This document shows, one piece after another, positions 1 to 10,997 of a stretch of 64,000 nucleotides of DNA. Position 1 is the first letter of the stretch, and every line of letters begins with the position of its first letter. The DNA comes from Dinochytrium kinnereticum. Lineage: Eukaryota > Chytridiomycota > Chytridiomycetes > Chytridiales > Chytridiaceae. Under the pieces are notes generated by a model that did not search any database, was not told the DNA's origin, and saw only the letters and a program-made list of their open reading frames with translations. Where the stretch lies: positions 1 through 64,000 of the forward strand of contig JADGJT010000032.1 in the NCBI GenBank assembly GCA_027604005.1. The letters run 5' to 3'. The translations under genes were made by a program, and so were the position numbers.

Positions 1-345
1 GGCGGGGTTGAAGGATGGATTTGCCAAAGAGCTTAATGGGGGTTTGGGACCATGGGATTGTGGTTTGTAGGGTTTTGAGTAGGTGAGTTGGGAGGGATTC
101 CACGGAGGGGTTGAGAGAGGTTAAGAGAGGTTGAATCGTTGGGTTTGTGGAGGGGTTGAAGTATGCGGGGAAATGGAGGAGGAAGCCGGTGTTGTCGGGC
201 AGAATGTAGAGCTCATAGGTGAGATGGTTTGAAGTTGTTACTGGTTCGGTTAAGACAGGTATTTTGGAACCATCTTCAGGAGCCTCTTCAATGTGAAGTC
301 TCTTTTGCGACGGGTCACTGTTTGTTGGTGACGCTCGCTTTACTA
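1..345 (-). CDS. AlkB-like dioxygenase, N-terminal part (partial)
   Basis: An open frame on the minus strand runs from about 345 down to the window edge without a stop. Its translation has a polar, basic start (KRASPTNSDPSQKR), then ELYILPDNTGFLLHFPAYF, and near the edge PWSQTPIKLFGKSILQPR. That last segment resembles the W-x(n)-FGK-x(n)-PR stretch just before the catalytic core of ALKBH2/3-type 2-oxoglutarate/Fe(II) DNA-repair dioxygenases, preceded by a helix-rich segment of hydrophobic type. The Fe-binding HxD...H and the 2-OG-binding arginine would lie outside the window, so the call rests on the pre-core alone. No in-frame ATG is visible, so a start exon upstream (above 345) must be spliced on; I could not place it. 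Confidence 0.45.
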
Positions 346-1448
346 GCTCACAAGCTACTCAAATTCAACTTCGTCAGTTTATTGGTCAAGACTTGGCAGC
401 TTTGGAGCTTTGCTTCGAGAATCAAAAGGATTTCAATGATTATACAACTAAACACTTCAATTGGAAATAAGCCATGTGTCAGTTATATATCGTTTACTAT
501 CAATTTCTGAATGATTGCCCGATGTTTGTATACTCTCGATTACCTATATCTAAGTAATTAGAGATGCTATATTCCTCAATACATTCATCGTTGATGTATT
601 GCCCTTGGCTATAAACTACGCTTGCTGACTTACTCACTAAACCTTTTGCCACCTCTGAGCACTGTGTCCGTACACGATGGATTGGGCTACAAGGTGTTCC
701 GGAGTAGGGGGGGTGTTAAAATACTCCATACCAAGGGTATGAAAGGAGATAATGTACTATCTGGAGAAGTCAGAGTACTTGTGTGTCTAGTATCTGACTT
801 TATCCAGTTATTGGCATTGCCTTATAGGATTGAAGGGCGGACCATCCCACTCTTCAACTCCACAGTATATATAGTGCATGTACTCATGGAGAGATGAGTA
901 ACTCATAACTCTTAACTTCTAACTGCCTAATCACCTTGTGTTGACAAATACTTTCCCAATACACTTCATTAACTTTCTTCTCGTGACCCGGCCGGAACTC
1001 GCTTTCCAGAAGACAGTTCCTCCACCGGATGTTGGCTGGAGGGGCCGGGAGGGGTTAGGATATCTTCACCTGATCTTTCACGCCAGTGTGGTGATTCCTC
1101 TACAGATTTGTGCTGAGGAATGCGCTGCACGGTGCTGAGCACTATCAATGTTTACGTCCCCAACGGAACTCACCGCGACTTTCGCCATCGTTTACGGGAC
1201 ATGAAGCCTCTAACGCACTCTCACTTTGAGATCGTTTGTGGCTCTGGAACTACCTAATGAAAGAGCATCGCCCTCGGCAATAATCGCCACAGACTGCATC
1301 GGTGGACGCAGCAGCTCAAGCGATGCGGGAAAACCAGCGGACAGCGTAGCGGACTTTAGCATTTCATCTGTTGTGTGACCAACCTGGCCAGCTCAATTTA
1401 TCCGCCAGTAAATAATCCAAGTCAGGGAGTTTGAGACAGACTCGACGG
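346..1448. other. Intergenic, no gene recognised
   Basis: About 1.1 kb between the minus-strand AlkB-like fragment and the F-box gene on plus, so probably two divergent promoters. Short frames here have no codon-usage or motif support. AT-rich from about 430 to 960, more GC-rich afterwards. It may contain the missing first exon of the AlkB-like gene. Confidence 0.5.
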
Positions 1449-2991
1449 ATGCTGCTGAAGGCGATCGCTGCTCCTCACCACGCAGAGAGCGCAAGGCCGC
1501 ATCACGAATCCCCGTCGTCGTCAATGCCAACCCTCCCGCAACTGCCGCTGCTGGTGCTGGAGAGGATTTGCCTCTTCCTGCCCATTCGGGAGACCAGTGA
1601 TCTGCGCCGGCTCTGCCGATCACTCCATCATGACCTGGTCTCAATGCCGCTGGCAAGGCGCCAGCTGAGGCTATTTCTTTTGAGGGAATATGCGCTGCAG
1701 CTGTCAGTATCATGGGGGAAGATTCCCTGGTGCGCCGTGCCCGAGATGTACCTTGCGGCACTGTTCGTGGACGTTGGTTTCAGCATGTCGGCCATTGAAG
1801 CGGCGCACTCTGGGTTATGGACTGAAGGTTTGTTGCCTGATTCTGCCCTTGCTTTCAGAGAGTCTCTTTGGTCTGCCATCGAATTCTCACTGAAGGCGGG
1901 CTCATCCGTCGTTTTCTGAAACTGGGTTTCTAACCACGTTCACTTCGCCACCATCCACACTTGACAGAAAACATCACCGTCTGGCAGCATATTCGAAGGT
2001 ATCTGTTCAGGGCCAATTGGGACCTTGGCAGTGTACGGTCCACATTTCGCTCCTTCCACCCGTCCACCTCCATTTTACCAGTGAGTGTGTTCAGCAATCC
2101 TTGGTCCTTTTTAACTTTGGCGCTCTACAATTCTTCTTCGAACAGCCCACACTCCCCCAAATATCCAAAGCCATCCATTTAGTCATCTCGGAAGGCCATC
2201 AACTCAATGACAGTCTTGATAAGGTGGTGGCCTGGACTTGCCTCTTTCCCCACCCCGCCCTCGACCCCACCTTCGTATTCACTCATTGCCCCCAAAGCCG
2301 AAAGTACCTCACAGAGGCCACCGTCATCCTCTCCGCCATCGGAAATGCCTCTCTCCTCTCCTCTCTTCTAGATCAATTCCCTGAAGCCGACCTGACCTTT
2401 TGTGGAGACCTTGCGATTCGATGTGCCGCTAGTTTTGGCCACGCTGATGTTGTGAGGGTTCTACTGAAACTCGGAGGTGGAAGGGTGAACACTTTTGCCT
2501 GGGAGGATGAGGCGTGGAGGGAGGCTATTCACAATGGCCACACTGATGTTGTTCGATTGTTTCTCGAGACCCAGCCATTGGAACGCGGAGCAAGGGAAGA
2601 CGAGGCATTGAGGGTAGCGGCCAGCAAAGGCCACACTGAGATCGTCGTCATGCTTCTCGAGAATGGGTATGTGATGGACCCTTCTTCGCGGAATAATGAG
2701 GCGCTCCGTTACGCAGCGGCGAAGGGCCACTCAGAGATTGTTGAGGCGCTGTTGGCGACAGGTCGGGTGGACCCTGCGGCGAATGATAACGAGCCATTGA
2801 GGAGTGCTGTGTATTGTGGGAGGAAGAGGGTTGTGGAGATATTGCTTGCAACGGGAAAGTGCACTTTTAAGACCAAAAAAGGAGGTGCGTTGAGGTTGGC
2901 TGCTTCACGGCGGAAGAATCGGGAGGTGCTTAAGGTGCTCCTAAAATATGGTTTGATGGACCGCAGAGCACTTGGACTTCAGCGCATTTGA
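1449..2991 (+). CDS. F-box and ankyrin-repeat protein (two frames, intron or frameshift between)
   Basis: The first part (ATG 1449 or 1524) carries an F-box: LPQLPLLVLERICLFLP followed by a short basic helix. The second part, in another frame and ending at the TGA at 2991, carries at least five ankyrin repeats of the form AAxxGHxDVVRxLL, each with the GH..(D/E)(I/V)V core. F-box proteins are substrate adaptors of SCF ubiquitin ligases; ankyrin repeats would be the target-binding part, and this combination is common in chytrid-like fungi. The first frame stops at 1917-1919. A spliced join is possible, for example GT at 1871 to CAG at 1965-1967 (97 nt, correct phase change), but the donor is weak, so a real frameshift or assembly error is not excluded. 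The second half of the ankyrin exon is strikingly G-rich. Confidence 0.75.
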
Positions 2992-3561
2992 TTTTTATCC
3001 CTGTAACTCACTGATCCTGCTCCACATTTTGATTCTCTCTTATCGTACTGAGTGCCTCTTATACCTTTTTCATGCTCATACACATGAATTATCGAAATAT
3101 TCGAATGTACAAATATACTAAGCATCAAGGGATGAATGAATGTATACCAATGAACATCATAAGTTGAACAGAATCCACCAGATGTGTACTAACAGTGCAG
3201 GTTTTGGACGTTAAGAATTACCATCGATTAGCCGTGGTGAATTCTTACGGCCCTTATAGACCAGGTCTATCAAAAATCAGAAAAAACAACATGGTGACTT
3301 TTTCTAGAGCAGTTGCCGCAAGCTCATGAAAATGAATGTGCTTTATCACTTTACACCAAAGCATTTTCTAATTGTTTTTAGTGGCAGTTTTTTTCTGCTC
3401 AACCCTGTTGAACACCAAGCCACCTTCACCAGAGTCTTTATGGATTCTGCTACGCGCAGCATCTGGAAAGAAGAGGCGTGCATTTTAGGGAACGCTCTTT
3501 CCTTACGGCAAAGAGGCCAGCCTCTTGCCAGCCTCTTACACCGTTTCCATAACCTCACTGG
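2992..3561. other. Intergenic, no gene recognised
   Basis: AT-rich spacer holding the 3' end of the ankyrin gene and the promoter of the metalloprotease. No coding signal seen. Confidence 0.5.
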
Positions 3562-3568
3562 TATAAAA
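3562..3568 (+). promoter_or_regulatory. TATA box of the M43 protease gene
   Basis: TATAAAA lies 43-49 bp upstream of the ATG at 3611. Position and sequence fit a core promoter for a strongly regulated secreted enzyme. Inferred from position only. Confidence 0.5.
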
Positions 3569-3610
3569 TCCCAGACGGCAGCATGAACAGGAAGCCATTC
3601 AACCAGCACC

Positions 3611-5113
3611 ATGACAAAGCCCACCACCATCTCGCTCCTCCTCCTGGCGATCGCCGCCAACGCTCTCGGGGCTCTTGCGGATAACGAAGACTCGTTTGAT
3701 ATGGATTCCTTTGGCGAGTCCAATGGTGAATTGGATAGTCAAGGAGAATGGGGCGATGCCGTTCGTTATACTGGAGAGGATCGAGTGTTTGATCGAAGCT
3801 CGATTTATTCACCCGTTGCCGTAGTCGCTGGAGAGGCGCAGTCTTACTCAGAATGCAAGGACCTTCGCATCAGAGGGACGGACCAGTGCAGTGCATTTCC
3901 AGAGTCAAGCCTTAACCCCTCTGATCCCGTTCAGCATAAATGCATGGATTCCAACATAAAGTATGTTTATTGTTTCTGTATTTCTCCCCTCTTTCGGAGA
4001 CAGGGAATCTGCTTTGTTGAGCCTCTGATCGTGCTGATTCCGATTTGAATTTGATATAGGATGTCGGATGAATGCGTCAGATTTGTAGACGCCACCATGG
4101 GACGTATACCATTCAACTATTCCTTCAGGTACCCTCCAACGACTCCGAGTGAAAGCAATCCACCAACGGCCGACGACTTGTCCGCTCTTCAGCTAGAGTC
4201 GAAGAATGCCGTGGTCTCAGAGGGGGTCACCCGATGTCGAACAGTCTCACGGGTTGATACGGACTTTGAGCAAAAGATCGCAACGCAGATTGGGACTTGG
4301 CGAAAAAATCCCCCAAAGGTGTTGCCACTTACCACCGTCAAGGTCTACTTGCACATCTTCAGGGATTCCAATGGGTTGGGAAATATTTCCTCTAAGGTTA
4401 TTAAGGAGCAAATGAGGAGGCTCAATGACGCCTTTGCCAGAAGTAACATACATTTCGATCTTACAAGGGTGAGAAAAGGCTGTCTCTCTCTCACCTTATT
4501 TCCTTCAGGCTTCTAATCCGTTTGAATCGTCTTTTTAACCTTGCCACTTTTATTATCTCAGACAATCCGCATCACCAATGACACGATCTTTCATTACGCA
4601 GGTGAAGGCAAGAAGGGCGAGGAGAGTTATCCCCTTTTCGACTCAGTCTTTGCAAAACGTCGAAGAGGGGGTCCAGAAACCCTCAACATAATGGTAGTTA
4701 AGCTTCCCACCCTCCTAGGCTATGCCCAAGCTCCCTGGAATTACGAGGAAATGAAAGGGACAGACGGCGTAGTGATATCGGTCAATTCCCTCCCAGGCAT
4801 CGACAAGGATGGTGCCTACAATCTCGGCCACACCCTAATTCACGAGGTCGGGCATTGGGTCGGTCTCTACCATACCTTTGAAGGTGGTTGCAGTGGCAAC
4901 GGCGATTTTGTCTCTGACACCCCGTCGTCTGCGACGTCCAACTCTGGATGCAAGAGAGGGACGGACAGTTGCCCTGGTAGTTTTGGAGTGGACCCAATCC
5001 ATAATTTCATGGATTACACCGACGATGCCTGCATGTCTCATTTCACAACTGGGCAATTTTGGCGAGTTCTTGCTTGCATGAAGCTGTTTAGGAACTCCAC
5101 GACGCTGCCTTGA
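3611..5113 (+). CDS. Secreted M43-family metalloprotease (pappalysin/MEP1-like)
   Basis: Three exons, 3611-3960, 4060-4468 and 4562-5113, with GTATGT..TAG and GTGAGA..CAG introns, join in phase to 436 codons plus stop. The N-terminus (SLLLLAIAANALGALA) is a signal peptide. The zinc site HEVGHWVGLYH (about H347-H357) is the extended HExxHxxGxxH of metzincins, and NFMDYTDDACM supplies the Met-turn (about M403) typical of family M43. Spaced cysteines follow the zinc site (GGC, GC, SC, AC). It should be an extracellular zinc endopeptidase made with a propeptide (about residues 20-180). The C-terminal tail after the Met-turn is about 33 residues. Family call is firm; substrate unknown. Confidence 0.93.
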
Positions 5114-6085
5114 TTCGCGTGATATCTGTAGCGCCATTGTGAACTTTTTGCGTTGCTTTCTGTGCTGTGGAGATGTGTATCGGCAAAGAATTCAGTGTTG
5201 GGGGTTTGCTTTGTATATTTGTATTTATATGTACGTTCTTTACTCCAAATAATATTTTATTTCTGTAGTGTGATTTCGTGCAGTTCATAACTAGAGCTTG
5301 AAAGCATGAACAAACGTTTCTCTGACAAAGTCGACCACAAAGCCAGCAGAATTACTTCCGATTGATAAGGAATGGGCTTTGTGCTTTGCGAAGAGAGGTA
5401 GAAATCTCATATCCGTAAAGCAAGTGGGTTAGGGGAGAGATAATATGGACTTTTTGTCTCAATCGACGTGTTCAAGTCCTTTAGCGCGGCAAGGGCTCAG
5501 GCTCTATCAGGATGGATATTGCCAGATCGTATATAGCGTAGAATTGAAATGTAGTTGAAAAAAGGTTGCGGCTGCCTCAATTCAATTTAGACACGATGAT
5601 GAATGTGAGTGGGGTGATTGCTGCAGTCATCGTGGGGCTGCAACACGGCCGCAGGTTGTCCGAGCAGGATCGCGATATCATTCACAGCGCATGCAGGGCT
5701 GCAGCCAAACAGCCGGACAGCGCATGCGGTGGCTGGCAGGCAGGCAGCCATGCAGCCAGCCAGCCAGAGGTGAAGGAGGGGCGGACGGACGGACGGACGG
5801 ACGGATGGATGGACGGATGACGGCGGCTGCTGCTGTCAAAAGCGCCCCTTCGCCAGCTGCAGGGGGTCTGGGAGGTCCGCTTGTCCGGACAATTGAAGCA
5901 GCTTTGCCCCCCTTCAATTCCCGATTATTGGCAACTCAGCTGCTGCACACCTCAACCAGAAAACTTCTCACTTTTCTTTCACCACCACCGACCGACGCCT
6001 GCTGCGACTCGCTCGATCCCGCCACCGTCGAACAGCACCTGCCGCACCTCCCCATTCAAAGCCAGCTCAAAACTAGGCTCTCACC
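5114..6085. other. Intergenic with simple repeats
   Basis: Spacer between the protease and the LRR gene. The first part is AT-rich terminator/3' UTR-like sequence. The last 500 bp is GC-rich with CAG/CAGC-rich and GGAC-rich runs. Frames through the repeats look like low-complexity shadows, not genes. Confidence 0.5.
5782..5819. repeat. GGAC/GGAT tetranucleotide tract
   Basis: Uninterrupted GGAC units passing into GGAT units, about 9 copies, just after a CAGC-rich tract. A microsatellite upstream of the LRR gene; likely length-variable. Confidence 0.85.
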
Positions 6086-7657
6086 ATGGCCGCCATCGTC
6101 CCCACCAGCAGCACGGCTGTGGCCCCCCCAGCGCCATCCAACCCGCTCGGGATCGTCCCTGCCGAGTCCCTCGCCAGCCAGTGCACCTCCATCTACAGCA
6201 TGCTCAAGTCGCTTCGCGTGACCCCCGAATGGTCATCTATCGTCCACTGCTGTTCGAGCGTCCGCACAATCACCGAGACCACCTCCAACATTGTCTCCCT
6301 TGAGCAGCTTTGGGATAATGACCCTTTGGCCATGCCCGGAAAGGTCACCATTGGCTGTGTCATGGACCAATTTAACACCATTTACGCAAGCACTGTGTAA
6401 GTAGATCTCCATCATTTCGTCCGGAAGCGATGAATGAAAGGGCCTTATTACCTGATGGAAACTGATTGTGGCTGTTCGTTCGTAATAGCTCTGTTAACCG
6501 ATACCCTGGATGCGGTACTGGAGGTATCTTCCCCAACACCACTGGCATGAACAAGCTTCGAACTCTGTTAGTATCTACTCTTAATCTTTGCTTTCCTCTC
6601 TCTTGAGTTTTTTTCCTTAATTTGTTGATGACTTATTCATGGTTTTCTTAGCTCTATTGTTGGATGTGACTTCGCGAACTCTGCTATTCCTTGGCCACAG
6701 CTCTCGAAGGATCTCCCCTACTTGGACAGACTGTAAGAATTGATTAGTCTTTCAACATATTTTGGCCTTTTTTCTCCCGTCGCAAGCTAATATGTCACGA
6801 AAATAGTACACTTTCCCATCTGAACGTCAGCGGTCAGATTGACCGCTCTGTTGCCGATATGCGTGGTCTGATGAGCCTGGATCTTTCTCGCAATTTCCTC
6901 TCTGGCACTCTCCCTCTGACCTTGGTGGAGATGCAGAGTATGCAGGCTTTGAACCTTTCAAACAACATCGCACTTTACGGTTCCCTTCCCAGTGGCATCT
7001 CGCTCCTCAATGATTTGAGATTCATGTGAGGAACCCATGCGCACATTCATTATTACTTTGCCGTTATTCGCTAATGCTTTGTGATTTTTTTTCAATAGTG
7101 ATCTGGAAATGACTGCTATCTCTGGTGTTATTCCGTCCATGACTCAACCCCTGGCAGTTTGCAAGATGCCTTACCTGTCCTGCCGTACCCCCGAAAATAC
7201 CCTTCCCGTGAACTGCAACGCTTTCGCCATACGTGAATGTGGTGGTGTGAGGAATGCTGATTCATCAACAACTCCTGTTGACCGTCCTTGGGCCAAGGGT
7301 CTCCTTATCGGATTCGCTGTTCTTTTGGTTGCTTTCGCCTCGATCGCCCTCGTTCTCTTCTTTATTCGACGCAAGAACTTGAAGCGCCGTAACATGGGTC
7401 GGGGTGCGCTGACGGCTAGTCGAATTATTGGAGATGAGAGCGCGGCCACTGGTGGAGCCGCTGGTGGTGCTGGATCATGGCAAAGGATGAAGGAGGACGA
7501 GGATACTGCTGGGCTTGTGCAGGTGGTCCCCGGGGAGAGCGGTGAAAGGCCAGCGTCACCGGGGTTGAGATACCCTCCGGATGAGGGATCAAACAGGCAA
7601 CAATGGAACTGGGACCGCGCTCACCTGCGATGGGTGAAGTCTGGTGGTGCCGCTTAA
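6086..7657 (+). CDS. Leucine-rich-repeat single-pass membrane protein
   Basis: Five exons (6086-6396, 6489-6566, 6652-6732, 6807-7025, 7099-7657) join in constant phase to 415 codons plus stop. Exons 3-5 encode short plant-type LRRs: LSHLNVSGQI, LMSLDLSRNFLSGTLP, MQALNLSNNIALYGSLP. A transmembrane helix (about 297-318, GLLIGFAVLLVAFASIALVLFF) is followed by RRKNLKRR and a Gly/Pro-rich cytosolic tail of about 95 residues, ending WNWDRAHLRWVKSGGAA. Topology would put the LRR outside, as in plant receptor-like proteins, but the N-terminus (MAAIVPTSSTAVAPPAP) is not a clear signal peptide and no kinase domain is present. Likely a surface or wall-sensing adhesin/receptor; ligand unknown. Confidence 0.85.
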
Positions 7658-7799
7658 CGCTTTCTCCTCAAACCTTTCTAATTATTTTTATTATCGTTTG
7701 GCTTTTGTCCTGCCATATGTTGGATTCTTATCATTCTGCACGGGCCGTGATTGTTCGGCTTTTTTCTTTTTTTTTAACTCTGCGAATAAATATCTTTAC

Positions 7800-8246
7800 T
7801 TATTTCTTCTTAAACGACTTGAATGTGAATGGTTTGGCATTTTTGTGGATATCGACTGGGATGAAGAGCTGATCTTTTGGACGGGACGCCAACTCTGTCA
7901 GGTGTTGAACCTGAACCTCCAGATTTTCCAGCTGGCATTGCGCCAAAAGGATCCTTGATTCCACCGAGTGATCATCTTCTCCTTCCGGTGTCTCTGATGG
8001 CTTTACGTTAGGTTGACTTGTAGTTGGCTTGGGGGCCACGATGAGGGGTTGGCGGAACTCATAGGCGACACGTTTCCGGATCAAGGATCTTCGTTGTTCT
8101 GTGGGGAGGCGGGAGGCGAGCTGCAACCAACCAGCAACGGGGGTCGTTAATTCAGGGGTCAATGGCCAGGAAGGTAAGAGACCGACCTTTAAGAAGGATC
8201 GGTAGAGGTGAACGATTGTTCTCCGCGTCACCTCCTCAGCAGCCAT
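7800..8246 (-). CDS. LYR-motif protein (mitochondrial assembly factor family)
   Basis: Single-exon frame of 148 codons starting at the ATG at 8246. The N-terminus has a LYR signature (TIVHLYRSFLKVG) and, about 45 residues later, a basic helix ending in an arginine/phenylalanine pair (RRSLIRKRVAYEFR), the spacing expected for LYRM proteins. LYR proteins are small mitochondrial matrix factors that bind acyl carrier protein and help insert Fe-S clusters or assemble respiratory complexes. The C-terminal part has an acidic linker and a Gln/Leu-rich helix, then a basic end (KSFKKK). It is convergent with the LRR gene. Which complex it serves cannot be read from the sequence. Confidence 0.7.
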   Translation of the reverse strand: MAAEEVTRRTIVHLYRSFLKVGLLPSWPLTPELTTPVAGWLQLASRLPTEQRRSLIRKRVAYEFRQPLIVAPKPTTSQPNVKPSETPEGEDDHSVESRILLAQCQLENLEVQVQHLTELASRPKDQLFIPVDIHKNAKPFTFKSFKKK

Positions 8247-9002
8247 CAACGACGACTCTGCCAAGAGGATATTTTTTTCGGGTTTTTTTTGCTGGCGGTG
8301 GGGTTTTGTGACTTGATGGAGAAACAGAAACTAGGAAGGAATGATAATAACTGACCCTTTAAACCACAAGTCGGGTGTTGATAGGCGTCGCATGAAAACG
8401 ATTCACGCCGCGTCTCCGGCGTTCAGTTTTGGGTCTTAAGCACTGGTTTTAGTCTAAAGATGGGTCCTTGTTGATAATGCCGAATGAGAATTCCGACAGG
8501 ATCATCACCAAGGGAGCCTTTGGGTTTATTGGATGAAGGGATGAGAGGGTATATGAGAATCTCACGATTTTTATTGTTATCTCGCAGATAGGGAGATATA
8601 GCCGCGGATAGTTTTGCTGAAGGATCGCTTGAGGAAGAAGGGGTCAGGGCGGGCTGCGGAAGAGAAAGTTGAGCTGACAGACAAGATCTATTTGAGAGTC
8701 GCCATTCTTTTGAAGTTTCAAGTTATGTTGTATTTGATCAAGCAGCCTTTATTTTCGCGGTCTTTGGTCTTCTTTCCCGCAATCCCCGTCCTTTCTTCTT
8801 CGTTCTTTTTTTCTTTTACACTTTGTTTTGTCTTGTTTTCCCTCCTTCCACCACTGCGCGTTCACTTGTTCCTTCGCATCCTCTGCTGTCTGAGTAAAGG
8901 CCATCGGGCTGTGATAATAAAGGGCATCGCACTGAAAGTTAGAGCTGCTGGTTGGGTTCTGCCTCATGCATATCGGGTGTAACATCACCTTTGATTCCTC
9001 AA
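8247..9002. other. Divergent promoter region
   Basis: About 750 bp between the LYR-motif gene (minus) and the hydratase-fold gene (plus), both likely mitochondrial. No coding signal recognised; includes a T-rich stretch around 8790-8850. Confidence 0.5.
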
Positions 9003-10493
9003 ATGCTTCGACTCTGCAGCAGACGGGCGCCTTGGCTGGCCAGCCGATGGACGAGGAGCATGTCGACAGGGGAGGCGACGGCGTCCTCGGATTACTTCTT
9101 GGTCTCAAGGGATGAAGTGGATGGGAAGAAGACGGGTGTAAGTTGGTTGCTCGCGTGATGGTTTTTTTGCTTTGGCTTGGTGGGCTGCGTGCTGGTGGCG
9201 GCTTTGTTCTGAACAAGCTTGTGACGGATCATGATATCTCTCTTTGTGGGAGTCCATAATCTGAGTTGCTGTTCCATCAGTTGGGAAGCCCCGCTTAAAG
9301 CTTGGATGTTGGTTTTGCCATTCCTTGTTAGCCAGATAGAAACAAGGTGTTAAGGGTGGACGATCGCCCCGTTTTTCCCATTCTTTTCTATAATCCCCCC
9401 AAGGCCTTTGGAACAACGTTCTATCCGTTTAATCTTTTTGAATTCTGATAATGAAGGTGGTGACTGTGCAATTCAACCGCCCCAAGAATCTTAATGCCCT
9501 CACCGCCGAGATGGGAAAAGGTGCATTATCCCCCATATTTATCTCCCATCACAACACACTAAACAAACTGCATTGATATAGAATTCACGAGCCTCATCTC
9601 CACCCTCTCCCAAGACCCCACTCTCCGCTGTCTAATCCTCACAGGCTCCGGTCGCGCCTTTTCAGCAGGTGGTGACCTCGCCTTTCTTCGAGCTCGAACC
9701 AAAACCCCCGCACCACGGAACGCAGAGATAATGAGAAAGTTCTACGCATCCTTTCTGTCCATCAGGGAGCTGCCTGTTCCCACCATTGCAGCGATCAATG
9801 GTCATGCTATTGGAGCTGGGGCTTGTTTGGCTTTGGCTTGTGATTTGAGGGTGATGGAGGAGGGGAAAGGAAGGTTTGGGCTGAATTTTGTTAGGATTGG
9901 GTTGACTCCAGGGATGGCGGGGACGCATACTTTGCCGAGGGTCACCAATCCCCAGGTATGAAGAGTGATCGTGATTTTATTTTAATAGTTGGCTTCAAAG
10001 AACCACTTTCCTACCGTTTCTTCTTTCCTTTCTTTTGCTGTTTTCCTGCTTGTTTGAATTAGTCAACTAAGCACTTATTTATATTCAATTCCTTTTTTCT
10101 CCGCCCACACTCCCCGCCTGTTCCACCATCATATATATCTTACGAATCTGATTAAAACTATTCTCATAGGTTGCCGCCCGTCTAATCCTCACAGGAGACC
10201 TAATAAACGCCAAGGAAGCCCAATCTCTCGGCGTTGTCCTCAAATCCGTCCCAGAAGGCCAAGTCCTCTCAGAATCCCTCTCAATTGCACGTCGCATTGC
10301 CACTGCATCGCCCATCGCTGTCCGAGGGGCCACCCGTAGTCTTCGTCTGACGATGGATGACAACATGGAACGCGCTCTTTGGAGGGAGGCGGACGCTCAG
10401 GGGCTTGCCTATGGCGCTGGGGACATGGCGGAGGGTTTGGACGCGCTGGCTGAAGGCCGTGAACCTGTTTACCGGGATTTCAGGCTGGAATGA
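9003..10493 (+). CDS. Mitochondrial enoyl-CoA hydratase/isomerase-fold protein
   Basis: Four exons (9003-9137, 9457-9520, 9582-9955, 10170-10493) join in phase to 298 codons plus stop. Residues 1-22 (MLRLCSRRAPWLASRWTRSM) look like a mitochondrial presequence. Crotonase-fold landmarks follow: VTVQFNRPKNLNALT, the oxyanion loop GRAFSAGGDL, and NGHAIGAGACLALACDLRV. The family acts on acyl-CoA thioesters. Aligned to classical hydratase, the two catalytic glutamates appear replaced: Cys in the GAGAC segment and Phe in FGLNFVRIGLTP. The reaction may therefore differ (isomerase, hydrolase or non-enzymatic). The 319-nt first intron is long for this window; its acceptor AAG at 9454-9456 sits inside what looks like an ATG start. 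Confidence 0.88.
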
Positions 10494-10997
10494 GGGCGGG
10501 CGTTGCATGTGATGATAATAAAGAGCCTCTGCCTTTTTGAACGTCGTTTCAACGGTTATACGCTTGAAGAAGCTTTGCTGTGAGTGCGTGCACTTGATCC
10601 TGCCGAGCAAAGAAAGGCATCATCGCGGTGTCGCGGGTGTTGGCGTCGGACCCTCGGCAGCATCCAAGGTGCAAGACTCTTGGGATCAACGCTGTTGGGC
10701 CAACCTTCCTGGCCTCTGCTGTTTCTACCACATTGTGCGTGTAAACACGTATATACTGATTTGCACCGTCCGTCTGAAATTGTCGCATTCAGCAGCTTCC
10801 CTCACCGCACACACACACCTTCAGCGCAAGCACACCGGCCGTCAACGGCATCAAAGAAAGGACGCGACAGACCACGGCCCCCGCATCGCCAGCGACTCAC
10901 TCTGAACAGCCTCCCCCTTGAGACCGCCATTCCGTTCAACGAGTGCAGAGATCGCGCCCGGTTCGCTGCTGCAAAGCCTCCCAGATTAAGGTTTTAG
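10494..10997. other. Intergenic, possible unseen 5' exon
   Basis: About 500 bp. It holds an AATAAAG-like 3' signal for the hydratase-fold gene near 10516-10522. It probably also holds the start exon of the next gene, which I could not identify. Confidence 0.4.

Noticed and set aside
5691..6221. Frame through the GGAC repeat as a small gene
   Set aside because: Composition is driven by microsatellites and it overlaps the well-supported LRR start in another frame.
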